NCBI RefSeq assembly: GCF_013372285.1
Contig: NZ_CP054301.1
Location: forward strand, 2,597,001-2,661,000
Source: Marinomonas primoryensis
Lineage (GTDB): Bacteria; Pseudomonadota; Gammaproteobacteria; Pseudomonadales; Marinomonadaceae
DNA length: 64,000 nucleotides
Reading direction: 5' to 3'
In this document: piece after piece, positions 48,628 to 57,450 of the stretch
How positions within the stretch are numbered: position 1 is the first letter of the stretch
Layout of the letters: each line of letters begins with the position of its first letter
Notes under the pieces: generated by a model
Told to the model about the DNA's origin: nothing
The model's input: only the letters and a program-made list of their open reading frames with translations
The model's database searches: none
Made by a program: the position numbers and the translations under genes

Positions 48628-50433
48628 CTAAGCGTTAAGAAATAGAAAGTTATCTTCGTCCATTGCCAATAAATTATCAGCACCAGAAAGCATGGCTTCG
48701 GCATGCGCCTTTGTACGAGGCAGCAAACGCTCATAGTAGAAAGTCGCAGTTTGTAATTTCGCCGTATAGAAACCGACTTCATCTGTACCTTCGTCTAGTT
48801 TTGTTTGTGCCACCACAGCCATACGCGCCCAGAAATAAGCCAATACAACGTAGCCAGAGAACATCAAATAATCAACAGATGCGGCACCCACTTCGTCTTT
48901 GTTGCGCATGGCTTTCATACCAATCTTCATCGTAGCATCTCCCCACTCGCTATTAACTTTGTCTAGCGCAGAGATGTAAGACTTAAGACGCTTATCGCCT
49001 TTGTGCTCTTTACAAAACTTATGAATTATTTTGGTGAAACGACGCAAAGTAGCGCCTTGCGTCATCAGTACCTTACGACCTAATAAATCCAACGCCTGAA
49101 TACCGGTTGTTCCTTCATATAGCATTGAAATACGGCAATCTCGTACGTTTTGCTCCATACCCCATTCGGCAATATAACCGTGTCCACCGAATACTTGCAG
49201 TCCTTGGTTCGCTGATTCAAAACCTGTTTCGGTTAAGAAGGCTTTTGCGATCGGTGTAAGTAGAGACATTAATTCATCGGCTTCCGCTTTTTCATCAGCA
49301 GAGCCTCTTTTAGTTGTATCTACTAGCATAGAACAATAATGGATCAATGCTCGACCGCCTTCTGAAAACGCTTTTTGCGTCAGCAACATGCGACGTACAT
49401 CAGGATGAACAATAATAGGATCTGCCGCTTTATCTGGTGCTTTTGGTCCAGACAAAGAACGCATTTGTAGACGATCTTTGGCGTACGCAACGGAGTTTTG
49501 CAATGCCCATTCAGCATGAGCCAAACCTTGAAGTGCCGTGCCAATACGTGCTGTATTCATAAAAGTGAACATGCAGTTCAAGCCGCGATTCGCTTCACCA
49601 ATCAAAAAGCCTTTCGCGCCATCAAAGTTCATCACACACGTTGCATTGCCGTGAATGCCCATTTTATGTTCAATCGAACCACAAGACACTTGATTACGTT
49701 CGCCTTTTTCACCTGATTCATCAACACTGAATTTTGGAACAATGAAAAGCGAAATCCCCTTCGTGCCAGCAGGCGCATCCGGTAGACGAGCCAACACGAT
49801 ATGGACAATATTGCCAGCCATATCATGCTCACCAGCAGAGATGAAAATCTTGGTACCTGTAATGGCATAACTACCATCCGCTTGCGGTTCCGCTTTGGTT
49901 TTCATCATACCAAGGTCGGTACCACAATGAGATTCGGTCAAACACATAGTGCCTGTCCATTCACCAGATACCAGTTTCGTTAGGTATGTTTGTTTTTGCT
50001 CATCCGTACCATGCGATTCAATCGTATTCATCGCACCATGACTCAAACCTGGATACATGCCCCACGACCAGTTAGAGGTGGCGATCATCTCCGTCACCAT
50101 CATACCAAGTGAGTCAGGGAGGCCTTGTCCGCCTACACTTTCTGGATGAGAAAGAGATGGCCAACCGCCTTCAACATATTGCTGATACGCTTCTTTGAAA
50201 CCGTCGGGAGTCGTAACTACACCGTCTTTAAACTGACAACCCTGCTGGTCGCCAATACGGTTAAGAGGAGAAAGGACACGCTCAGCAAACTTTGCGCCCT
50301 CTTCTAGAATAGCCGCTACCATATCAGGCGTTGCCTCTTCAGCACCGGCTAACTTAGCGTAATGTCCATGAAAATCGAGAACCTCTTCAGTAACAAATTT
50401 GATATCGCGCAAGGGCGCTTTATATTCAGGCAT
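48628..50433 (-). CDS. Acyl-CoA dehydrogenase (FadE/DmdC-like, 601 aa)
   Basis: 601 residues: N-terminal acyl-CoA dehydrogenase domains with GLPDSLGMMVTEM, MCLTESHCGTDLGMMKTKAE and the ISAGEHDMAGNIVHIV insertion typical of the long bacterial class, then the C-terminal four-helix domain with FGGHGYIAEWGMEQNVRD and YEGTTGIQALDLLGRK, whose glutamate is the expected base. Related proteins include 3-methylmercaptopropionyl-CoA dehydrogenase (DmdC) of DMSP-degrading marine bacteria; sequence reading alone does not separate DmdC from fatty acyl-CoA dehydrogenase. The beta-oxidation neighbours favour the latter. Confidence 0.87.
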   Translation of the reverse strand: MPEYKAPLRDIKFVTEEVLDFHGHYAKLAGAEEATPDMVAAILEEGAKFAERVLSPLNRIGDQQGCQFKDGVVTTPDGFKEAYQQYVEGGWPSLSHPESVGGQGLPDSLGMMVTEMIATSNWSWGMYPGLSHGAMNTIESHGTDEQKQTYLTKLVSGEWTGTMCLTESHCGTDLGMMKTKAEPQADGSYAITGTKIFISAGEHDMAGNIVHIVLARLPDAPAGTKGISLFIVPKFSVDESGEKGERNQVSCGSIEHKMGIHGNATCVMNFDGAKGFLIGEANRGLNCMFTFMNTARIGTALQGLAHAEWALQNSVAYAKDRLQMRSLSGPKAPDKAADPIIVHPDVRRMLLTQKAFSEGGRALIHYCSMLVDTTKRGSADEKAEADELMSLLTPIAKAFLTETGFESANQGLQVFGGHGYIAEWGMEQNVRDCRISMLYEGTTGIQALDLLGRKVLMTQGATLRRFTKIIHKFCKEHKGDKRLKSYISALDKVNSEWGDATMKIGMKAMRNKDEVGAASVDYLMFSGYVVLAYFWARMAVVAQTKLDEGTDEVGFYTAKLQTATFYYERLLPRTKAHAEAMLSGADNLLAMDEDNFLFLNA

Positions 50434-50465
50434 GGCCTATGACCTCTTATTGTTTTATTTCATCC

Positions 50466-50500
50466 GTTCCAATAGGAACTGCTTATGCTAGAAAGGTTCC
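50466..50500 (-). promoter_or_regulatory. Candidate operator with GTTCC/GGAAC half-sites
   Basis: GTTCC-AATA-GGAAC (50466-50479) is a perfect short palindrome 33 bases upstream of the acyl-CoA dehydrogenase start, and a further GGTTCC lies at 50495-50500. Position and repetition suggest a repressor site; the protein is unknown. Confidence 0.4.
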
Positions 50501-50662
50501 TCTATAAGCGCTTTTCTCTCAATAACAAAAGGTGCCAAAGTTAATGACAAAATAGACCAAGATAATACATTTACTAGTCACACAAAGAGAATCAGTAAGG
50601 CGCCAAGGCATAAAAACCTATCAATTGACCTCATCCATTCTCTGAGAATTGCTTAGAAGCGC

Positions 50663-51688
50663 TTAAGAAAGAATATCATCACAACGCTGCCGAAGCGCAT
50701 TAGGCCAATTGCCTTCAATTCCTCCTATGACCTCCATTCGACTGGCTTCATGCCATACAGATGTATTCATAGAAATCTCGCCTCGTGCCACATTCACAAA
50801 AACAGCCTTAGTTGAACTAATAACAAACACACCCTTAATTCGATAAACGCCGTCAAGTGACGCTATAAAATGAACGATTGAATTGACCTTTTCTTCATCA
50901 AAGCAATGATCACGAGACCAACGCCAACCTAACACCTGCATCGCATCTTGCTGCTTCTGATAATATCGAGTGTCATCGTCCAGTGGTGCTTTCTGTTGCG
51001 TATGATGATGAGCGTGGGTGTGGTGCTCAGGTGACTGATGCTCCTCCTCTTTTGGAATATTTGATAGAAACGGCATGTCTTTTAAACCGATATCCAAAGA
51101 GTCAATATCAAGCGTCATAGGGTCAGAGAAAAACAGGGTTGGCTTACGTGTTGGTATAGAAAAAGACCCAAAACGAGCCTTTACTAAATCGATATCATCT
51201 TGCTGATAACGATTTACATGGCTCAGCACAATGCCATCAGCAGATTCAATTTGATCATTAAAAATGGCATGTTTTGTATAGCGTTCGTCATTTAAATTAC
51301 GAGCATCTAGCACACAAAAAGCACCCGTTAACAGCAACACATCTTGATAAGCATCACCACGTAACTTCTGAATAATTTGCTTAGGATGACCAAGGCCGGA
51401 CGGTTCGATGAAAATTCGATCTGGATTGTATTGGCGGATCAGTTGGTTCAATCCTTGCTGAAAGGCGGCAGACGTTGTACAACAAACGCAACCGCCCGGT
51501 ACCTCGCTAATAGCGACATCTAAATCCGCATAAAAAGCACTGTCCAGCCCAATATCACCAAATTCATTAACCAGTACAGCCCAGCGTTCGTTAGGTGGTG
51601 ATTGCGTCAATAACTGTCGGATTAATGTGGTTTTACCCGCGCCTAAAAAGCCCGTCACTAACGTGACTTTTATTCCTTGGAAACGCAT
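50663..51688 (-). CDS. COG0523/CobW-family GTPase, putative metal chaperone
   Basis: 341 residues: Walker A VTGFLGAGKTTLIRQLL (~10-26), the metal-binding CXCC motif in VPGGCVCCTTSAAFQ, EPSGLGHP, a GTPase SHVNRYQQDD in place of NKXD, a histidine-rich linker (HHTHAHHHTQQ, ~215) and the CobW C-terminal domain. Members deliver zinc or other metals to client enzymes. The start at 51688 follows GAGG. No Zur box or client gene is visible next to it. Confidence 0.87.
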   Translation of the reverse strand: MRFQGIKVTLVTGFLGAGKTTLIRQLLTQSPPNERWAVLVNEFGDIGLDSAFYADLDVAISEVPGGCVCCTTSAAFQQGLNQLIRQYNPDRIFIEPSGLGHPKQIIQKLRGDAYQDVLLLTGAFCVLDARNLNDERYTKHAIFNDQIESADGIVLSHVNRYQQDDIDLVKARFGSFSIPTRKPTLFFSDPMTLDIDSLDIGLKDMPFLSNIPKEEEHQSPEHHTHAHHHTQQKAPLDDDTRYYQKQQDAMQVLGWRWSRDHCFDEEKVNSIVHFIASLDGVYRIKGVFVISSTKAVFVNVARGEISMNTSVWHEASRMEVIGGIEGNWPNALRQRCDDILS

Positions 51689-51763
51689 AAGAAACCTCAA
51701 AAATTAAAACATAACAAAGACATACTACAATGCCAGCGGCATGAAAAAGCAATCTATTCTAAT

Positions 51764-52519
51764 TCAAAATGAATACGCCAGCGTTATACTGGTCGTTGAG
51801 TCTGTCTTCTCTCTATCATCAAACACCTCACTATTGTGAGTGATACTATAAGCCGCTTTCATACTCAAATTATCCCTTAGTCTCGCCGTAATGGCAGATT
51901 CAGATTTGGACAATGTATTCTTGTTTCCTTCCACGGCAACATCACTACCCAGCATCTGCGTGAACTTTACTTCCATACTAAAATTGTATTCGTATTCCGC
52001 TTCTATATGCATAATGATGACGTCTTCCTTACCCCCAGCATCCGTACTGTTAAAGGAATAACCAGGTCCTATGTTGTAATCTAGAAAAGAGTGTTGGTCA
52101 GAAAATAATCGCCTAGAATAACCAACAGCAAGGGTATTTTGGTAGTCATAGCCACTAAAACGATCATCTGTATACGACCCAAAAATAAAAACAGACGTAT
52201 TTTCATCACTCAATTTATAGTCACTTTGTGCCGATAAAAATATTTTTTGTGCCGTCGTTTCATTCTCTCCGTCATGCTTGTCTCTTTTGTATAAGGCATC
52301 AAACTCATACTTATTTTTCCATGTCCTAAAGTCTTGCTTTACTGTCGCTCTACCTTTCAAAGCCGAACTATCAGTATTGCCTGTCGTCGCAATAACGCCT
52401 AACTGCACCTCCATACTTAAGGGCTCTAAGGGCTCTCTATGCGATGAAAATTCTGCTGCATAGAGCGAAGGTATCGCAAAAACTAAACCAGCAAGCACTG
52501 CTCGTTTTAACGGTCTCAT
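51764..52519 (-). CDS. DUF481 outer-membrane beta-barrel protein (YdiY-like)
   Basis: 251 residues with a signal peptide (cleavage after LYA, ~21), then alternating amphipathic strands: QLGVIATTGNTDSSALKGR, YEFDALYKRDKHDGENETT, TLAVGYSRRLFS, and a C-terminal strand ending in phenylalanine (LAYSF), the usual outer-membrane assembly signal. Function unknown. Monocistronic. Confidence 0.87.
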   Translation of the reverse strand: MRPLKRAVLAGLVFAIPSLYAAEFSSHREPLEPLSMEVQLGVIATTGNTDSSALKGRATVKQDFRTWKNKYEFDALYKRDKHDGENETTAQKIFLSAQSDYKLSDENTSVFIFGSYTDDRFSGYDYQNTLAVGYSRRLFSDQHSFLDYNIGPGYSFNSTDAGGKEDVIIMHIEAEYEYNFSMEVKFTQMLGSDVAVEGNKNTLSKSESAITARLRDNLSMKAAYSITHNSEVFDDREKTDSTTSITLAYSF

Positions 52520-52741
52520 CGGAATGCATTCCTTTTATTTCGTAAAATAAATGCCATGTGACCAAAAGGAAGAAGCGAAGAACAAGGAGATGTTTAAAAA
52601 TTGGAATAAGCCAAACACTTGCCTCCCTTCCTAAATGGCCTTCAGGCTGGAATACATTCTTTCATTGATGCGGCAATCTCACAGTCAAAATACTGTTAAC
52701 TATATGAAAAATAGTAGATAAGAAAACAGAGAAGTCTTACA

Positions 52742-53266
52742 TTAAATGCGCACTTTAACGTTGTTATTCACATCCTTACTCTGACGAATAAGCTCATCGC
52801 CGGCGTCACCTCTTGCAGACTTAGCCAACCGATCATAAAGCAGTACATTCACAGAAGCGGCAAGGTTCATACAACCTATCGTAGGCACAAACACCACGAA
52901 ATCCGCTCGGTCTACAACTTTTTGATCTATCGTGCCGTCCTCAGGACCAAAAATATACAATGCTTTTTCAGGGTGATTAAAAGCAGGAAGTGGCGTTGCA
53001 CCTTGAATCAAATCCACACAGACAATCTTAGTCTCAAGATCCACGGCATCCGCCAAACTGTCCACCCCGAGCGTTTCTATATTGGTCAGAGGGATCGATG
53101 CACTCATGTTTTTTGTGTCCGTAGACATTTTAACAGCACGATCGTAGCGTTGACCTGAATACAACACCTGATCCGCTTGGTAACATCCTGCCGCCCTCAT
53201 AACCGAGCCAACATTAGCGGTATTTTTAGGGTTGATTAAACCTATAGTTACAAATTCTTTTTTCAT
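52742..53266 (-). CDS. SPOUT-class RNA 2'-O-methyltransferase (TrmH/TrmL family)
   Basis: 174 residues with the three SPOUT motifs: NPKNTANVGSVMRAAGCY at the start, ALYIFGPEDGTI in the middle and PTIGCMNLAASVNVLLYDR forming the trefoil knot near the end. The size is close to tRNA methyltransferase TrmL, but the N-terminal start differs enough that the target RNA is left open. The start at 53266 (ATG) fits a GGTAAG site better than the GTG six codons upstream. Confidence 0.85.
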   Translation of the reverse strand: MKKEFVTIGLINPKNTANVGSVMRAAGCYQADQVLYSGQRYDRAVKMSTDTKNMSASIPLTNIETLGVDSLADAVDLETKIVCVDLIQGATPLPAFNHPEKALYIFGPEDGTIDQKVVDRADFVVFVPTIGCMNLAASVNVLLYDRLAKSARGDAGDELIRQSKDVNNNVKVRI

Positions 53267-53543
53267 CAAAAACTTACCACGCACACATTAAAACAGCTCA
53301 ATAATATCATTATTCGCTAGTATGTATCGCTACTCTTGATACACCAGAATGTCGCATATAAGCGCCCCTTACTCGCTAAAAATAAGAAAAAAGAAACACA
53401 ACAGTCATCGAATACTTTCGCTCTGCCTTCAGATGAGTACACTGATGGCAGAAAATAGACTGCGGACTTAAAAAATTAAGCAGTATTATAAAAAAACGGG
53501 TCAGTGACACTTTATTTGATTAACAAAATCATTCAGGACATTC

Positions 53544-54404
53544 ATGAATCTTTTTAAAAAACTTGGCCTTACCTTATTGGCGGCCGCCACATTTCAAACT
53601 CAAGCCGCGTCTGTTTGGAAAGTCACTTCAGGCTCGAATACGCTTTACATTGGTGGCACTATTCACTTATTAACACCGCAAGACTACCCCTTGCCCACCG
53701 CGTATGAAAAAGCCTACCAAGCAGCAAACAAAGTCATTTTTGAAACCAATATGGAGACTCTTAGTAATCCGGCGTTTCAAAAGTACATGCAGGCTGAATT
53801 GTCTTACTCTGATGACACAACCATCGACCAAGTCATTACACCTGAGACCTACCAGTCACTCAAAATCTATTTAAGCGCACGACAAATTCCAATTATGGCC
53901 ATACAGAATTTAAAACCAAGTGCATTGGCTATCTCTCTGAGTATGATTGAGCTAAAGCACTTAGGGTTTACCAGTCAAGGTGTTGATCAGTTTTATGCGC
54001 AAAAAGCACAACAAGACAACAAACCAAGAGAATGGCTTGAAGAGCCCGAAACCCAAGTGCAAATGCTCAGTAGTCTTAACAAGCAAGACGGCAATGACGT
54101 TATTAACTACACATTATCAGAAATAAAGAATATGCCTAAAACCATGAACGATCTTCGAAAAAGCTGGCGTAAAGGAGATATGGAAAGCATGGCGAATTTG
54201 GAGTTAAAAGACTTCAAAAAAGATTATCCTGAAATTTATCAGTCACTTTTAGTAGAACGAAACAATCTATGGATGCCTCAAATTGAACGCATGCTGAACG
54301 ATACTAGCGTCGAGTTCATTATGGTTGGGGCTATGCACCTTGCGGGAGAGGACAGTATTTTAGAAAAACTTAAAGCCAACGGCTATCAAATTACCAACCT
54401 TTAA
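53544..54404 (+). CDS. TraB/GumN family periplasmic protein
   Basis: 286 residues with a signal peptide (cleavage after TQA, ~21). The TraB/GumN hallmarks are the N-terminal SNTLYIGGTIHLL and C-terminal FIMVGAMHLAGEDSILEKL motifs, whose paired histidines suggest a metal-binding or hydrolase-like site. Proteins of this fold in bacteria are poorly understood, some related to TIKI-type metalloproteases. Single gene. Confidence 0.87.
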   Translation: MNLFKKLGLTLLAAATFQTQAASVWKVTSGSNTLYIGGTIHLLTPQDYPLPTAYEKAYQAANKVIFETNMETLSNPAFQKYMQAELSYSDDTTIDQVITPETYQSLKIYLSARQIPIMAIQNLKPSALAISLSMIELKHLGFTSQGVDQFYAQKAQQDNKPREWLEEPETQVQMLSSLNKQDGNDVINYTLSEIKNMPKTMNDLRKSWRKGDMESMANLELKDFKKDYPEIYQSLLVERNNLWMPQIERMLNDTSVEFIMVGAMHLAGEDSILEKLKANGYQITNL

Positions 54405-54541
54405 ACAGCTCACTGCCATAAGCCACGACCAATACGGCTTTATAGATCGAGAAAGCTTACAAAAAGAGGAGTTTTGTCATCATATAAAACCTATTTGACT
54501 ATTTATTGCATTTTATTCTCCCCAAACCACCTCGAATTTTT

Positions 54542-54582
54542 TATACTTGCCGCCGAAAAGATTTACTGACCAGATGATCAGT
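54542..54582 (+). promoter_or_regulatory. Putative promoter and RutR-like operator of the purine permease
   Basis: A -10-like TATACT (54542-54547) is followed by the near-palindrome TGACCA-N2-TGATCA (54567-54580 inside ACTGA...TCAGT). It matches the E. coli RutR consensus TTGACCANNTGGTCAA at 11 of 14 defined positions. Located downstream of the putative start site, it would work as a roadblock. No RutR-like gene is in the window. Confidence 0.5.
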
Positions 54583-54683
54583 TACTAAACTTATCTCGGC
54601 GTATTTAATGACAAGTTCAGCCCTCAAACACATGAACTCACCATTAAATAAATTTCGTCGTCCTACTAGCAAAAGGCTGCCCC

Positions 54684-55976
54684 ATGCTCGAGCGTTATTT
54701 CCAACTTAAAGCACACAATACTACGATACGTAACGAAGTCGTCGGAGGAGTCACTACCTTCTTGACGATGGCCTACATTATCTTCGTTAACCCATCTATT
54801 CTTGCCCAAGCAGGAATGGATCAAGGTGCGGTTTTTGTAGCAACCTGTCTTGCTGCCGCGATTGGCTGTTTGATTATGGGCTTATATGCCAACTACCCAA
54901 TTGCATTAGCACCGGGGATGGGATTGAACGCCTTCTTTACCTACGGCGTTGTTCTCGGCATGGGATACTCTTGGGAACAAGCGCTGGGCGCTGTGTTTTT
55001 ATCAGGTATTCTTTTCATTTTCATCAGTATCTTCCGACTTCGAGAATGGGTCATTAACGCTATCCCTTCTTCATTAAAGCTCGGCATTGCTGCTGGTATC
55101 GGTCTTTTCCTAGCGATGATTGCGCTGCAAAACTCAGGCATCATAGTGAAAAACCCAGCAACTATGGTGTCATTGGGCGATCTATCCTCCCCATCAGCTA
55201 TTTATGGTTTGCTCGGTTTTTTTGTTATTTGCGCTTTGGCGTATTTAAACATCACTGGCGCGGTCATGATCGGCATACTTTTCATTACGGTATTATCGAT
55301 AGCATTTGGTCAAAATGAATTTGGTGGGCTGGTTTCTATGCCACCTTCTATTATGCCAACGTTTCTAGCTATGGACATAGAGGGCGCCTTCCAAATAAGT
55401 ATGTTAAGCGTAATTTTTGCGTTTTTCTTTGTCGATTTATTTGACACGTCTGGCACTCTAATTGGCGTAGGCCAACGTGGTGGATTATTAGACAAAAACG
55501 GTAAGCTACCACGCCTTAAAAAAGCCCTTCTTGCCGATTCTAGTGCGACGGTAGTGGGTGCGGCTTTAGGCACGTCCTCTACAACCAGTTACATCGAAAG
55601 TGCTTCTGGCGTCGCCGCTGGTGGACGCACAGGTTTAACCGCTGTTGTCGTTGCCTTATTATTTTTACTAAGTCTCTTCTTTGCACCACTAGCCGGCTCT
55701 ATCCCTGCGTATGCAACCGCTGGTGCATTAATGTATGTGGCTGTATTGATGACAAGCAGCCTTGCTCATGTCGATTGGGATGATATTTCAGAAGCAGCAC
55801 CCGTTCTAATTGCCGCTTTTACCATGCCACTGACTTACTCTATCGCCGATGGCATTGCGCTGTCTTTTATCAGCTACGCAGTGATCAAACTGCTGTCTGG
55901 TCAGGGTAAAAAAGTCAGCCTCGCTGTGTACATTTTAGCGGCCTTGTTTATTGCAAAATTCTTTATTTTTGTATAA
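54684..55976 (+). CDS. NCS2-family purine (adenine/guanine/hypoxanthine) permease
   Basis: 430 residues with 12-14 membrane helices of the AzgA-like branch: RNEVVGGVTTFLTMAYIIFVNP, ALAPGMGLNAFFTYGVV and FFFVDLFDTSGTLIGVGQRGG, followed by SSTTSYIESASGVAAGGRTGL with the substrate-site residues. Imports purine bases with protons. It is probably under the operator at 54565-54582 and ends in a terminator at 56008-56048. Confidence 0.93.
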   Translation: MLERYFQLKAHNTTIRNEVVGGVTTFLTMAYIIFVNPSILAQAGMDQGAVFVATCLAAAIGCLIMGLYANYPIALAPGMGLNAFFTYGVVLGMGYSWEQALGAVFLSGILFIFISIFRLREWVINAIPSSLKLGIAAGIGLFLAMIALQNSGIIVKNPATMVSLGDLSSPSAIYGLLGFFVICALAYLNITGAVMIGILFITVLSIAFGQNEFGGLVSMPPSIMPTFLAMDIEGAFQISMLSVIFAFFFVDLFDTSGTLIGVGQRGGLLDKNGKLPRLKKALLADSSATVVGAALGTSSTTSYIESASGVAAGGRTGLTAVVVALLFLLSLFFAPLAGSIPAYATAGALMYVAVLMTSSLAHVDWDDISEAAPVLIAAFTMPLTYSIADGIALSFISYAVIKLLSGQGKKVSLAVYILAALFIAKFFIFV

Positions 55977-56007
55977 TTACTTTATTTCCCATCACTAAAG
56001 AAACGAC

Positions 56008-56048
56008 AAAAAACAGGCCCAGAAATTATTTTCTGCGCTTGTTTTTTT
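56008..56048 (+). terminator. Rho-independent terminator of the purine permease gene
   Basis: A stem of about 14 pairs (AACAGGC.CAGAAA / TTTCTG.GCTTGTT) with one internal mismatch and one G-T pair, followed by a run of seven T, 33 bases past the stop. Confidence 0.85.
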
Positions 56049-56184
56049 ATTTCTGCTTCGCGTATCTCGCCACTCACTCTTTAACACACATTTTCTTTAA
56101 CACTACAGGCATTTTTCAGCTTCGCCAAAACCACGTATTACTATATGATTCGCCATCGAATTTTACCCCCAAAGTGATCAAAAT

Positions 56185-56928
56185 ATGTCTAACAATGCGC
56201 TCTATACGGATTTATCTGGCTATTACGATTTAATGTGTGCCGATATCAACTACCAAGCCCAGAGCAATAGCACGCATAGACTTCAACAGATTTTCGGAAA
56301 CAGCGGACAACGGCATTTAGATTTGGCCTGCGGAACGGGACCACACATTTACTATCTTATCAAAGATGGCTATCAATGCAGCGGGCTAGACATTAACCAA
56401 CCGATGCTAGACCTCGCCAAACAGCGTTGCCCTGATGCGCAATTCGAGCTAGGTAACATGTGTGATTTTGAGGTAACCAAACCTTATGATTTGATCACCT
56501 GCTTTTTATACTCAATCCATTACAGTGGCGATATACAAAACCTAAAAAATTGCATTCAAAGCGTACATAAAGCACTCAATAACGGCGGTGTTTTTTGCTT
56601 CAATTCCGTTGATAAAAACTACATAGACAATAGTTTGTTTGCAAAGCACAGCGTCATACACGAAAACAGCAAACTTTCCTTTGGGTCATCTTGGTATTAT
56701 CGTGGTGAAGGAGAAAAACAAACGCTAAAACTGAGTATTGAGAAAAAAACGACAGAAGAAACTCAGCGCTGGACAGACGAGCACTCCATGGTGGCATTAA
56801 GCTTTGATGAGCTAAAAACACTATTAATACCGTATTTTGACGTTCATATTTTTGAACATGAGCACGACAAAATTACTGCTTGGGACAAGGCATCTGGTAA
56901 CGCAATTTTTCTGTGTGTAAAACGATAG
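56185..56928 (+). CDS. Class I SAM-dependent methyltransferase
   Basis: 247 residues: motif I HLDLACGTGPHIYYL (~46-60), the acidic end of strand 2 in SGLDINQPMLDLAKQ, the motif II region YDLITCFLYSIHY and a following beta-strand NNGGVFCFNSVD. Small-molecule or protein substrate unknown. It is separated from the permease by a terminator and has its own promoter. An in-frame methionine at 56185 has no strong Shine-Dalgarno, so the exact start is uncertain. Confidence 0.85.
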   Translation: MSNNALYTDLSGYYDLMCADINYQAQSNSTHRLQQIFGNSGQRHLDLACGTGPHIYYLIKDGYQCSGLDINQPMLDLAKQRCPDAQFELGNMCDFEVTKPYDLITCFLYSIHYSGDIQNLKNCIQSVHKALNNGGVFCFNSVDKNYIDNSLFAKHSVIHENSKLSFGSSWYYRGEGEKQTLKLSIEKKTTEETQRWTDEHSMVALSFDELKTLLIPYFDVHIFEHEHDKITAWDKASGNAIFLCVKR

Positions 56929-56955
56929 AAAAGGCTTAATACGCCAGCGTCATAA

Positions 56956-57171
56956 CTAAGCCATAGCGCGATATTTCAAAATCAAAGCAATGATTTCATG
57001 GTCGCTAACCGTAGAGGAAAGAGACTCATTGATAGAACGTCTTTGTGGTAAACGTATATTAAACTTACTTTTTAACACACCAACAACTTGTGAGTCTGAA
57101 TTAGGGTCAAACGCCTGACTTGCAAAAGCGCAAATCCGTTGAAGTACGAACTCTTTAGCAGTATTAATCAT
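56956..57171 (-). CDS. Small protein of unknown function (71 aa)
   Basis: 71 residues starting MINTAKEFVLQRICAFASQA, soluble, mildly amphipathic, ending KYRAMA. I recognise no family. Support for coding is the AGGAG site four bases before the ATG at 57171, and a plausible globular composition. The 279 bases upstream (57172-57450) show no other gene. Confidence 0.55.
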   Translation of the reverse strand: MINTAKEFVLQRICAFASQAFDPNSDSQVVGVLKSKFNIRLPQRRSINESLSSTVSDHEIIALILKYRAMA

Positions 57172-57450
57172 ATATCTCCTATGATTATTAGAGAAAAACG
57201 ACAAGGTTTTCCCCTTTCTTGTTTCTAAGACGAGTCTAAATAGATAGACCTAATACGCGTTAGCAAACATATTATTCAAATAAAGTATGGAAAAGACACG
57301 GTGGGCTGAGGTAAAAAACCTCAACATAACTCAGTACTTTTGGGGTAATGCGATGAACTGAATTTATAATAAAAACAGTGAAGTTCTAATATGTGCTGAA
57401 TTAATCAATTTGTCTACTAAAGTTTTTCTAAACGTTAAGAATTGGTCAGA

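Noticed and set aside
54540..54683. Purine riboswitch before the NCS2 permease
   Set aside because: No conserved purine-aptamer loops could be recognised; the palindrome fits a protein operator better.
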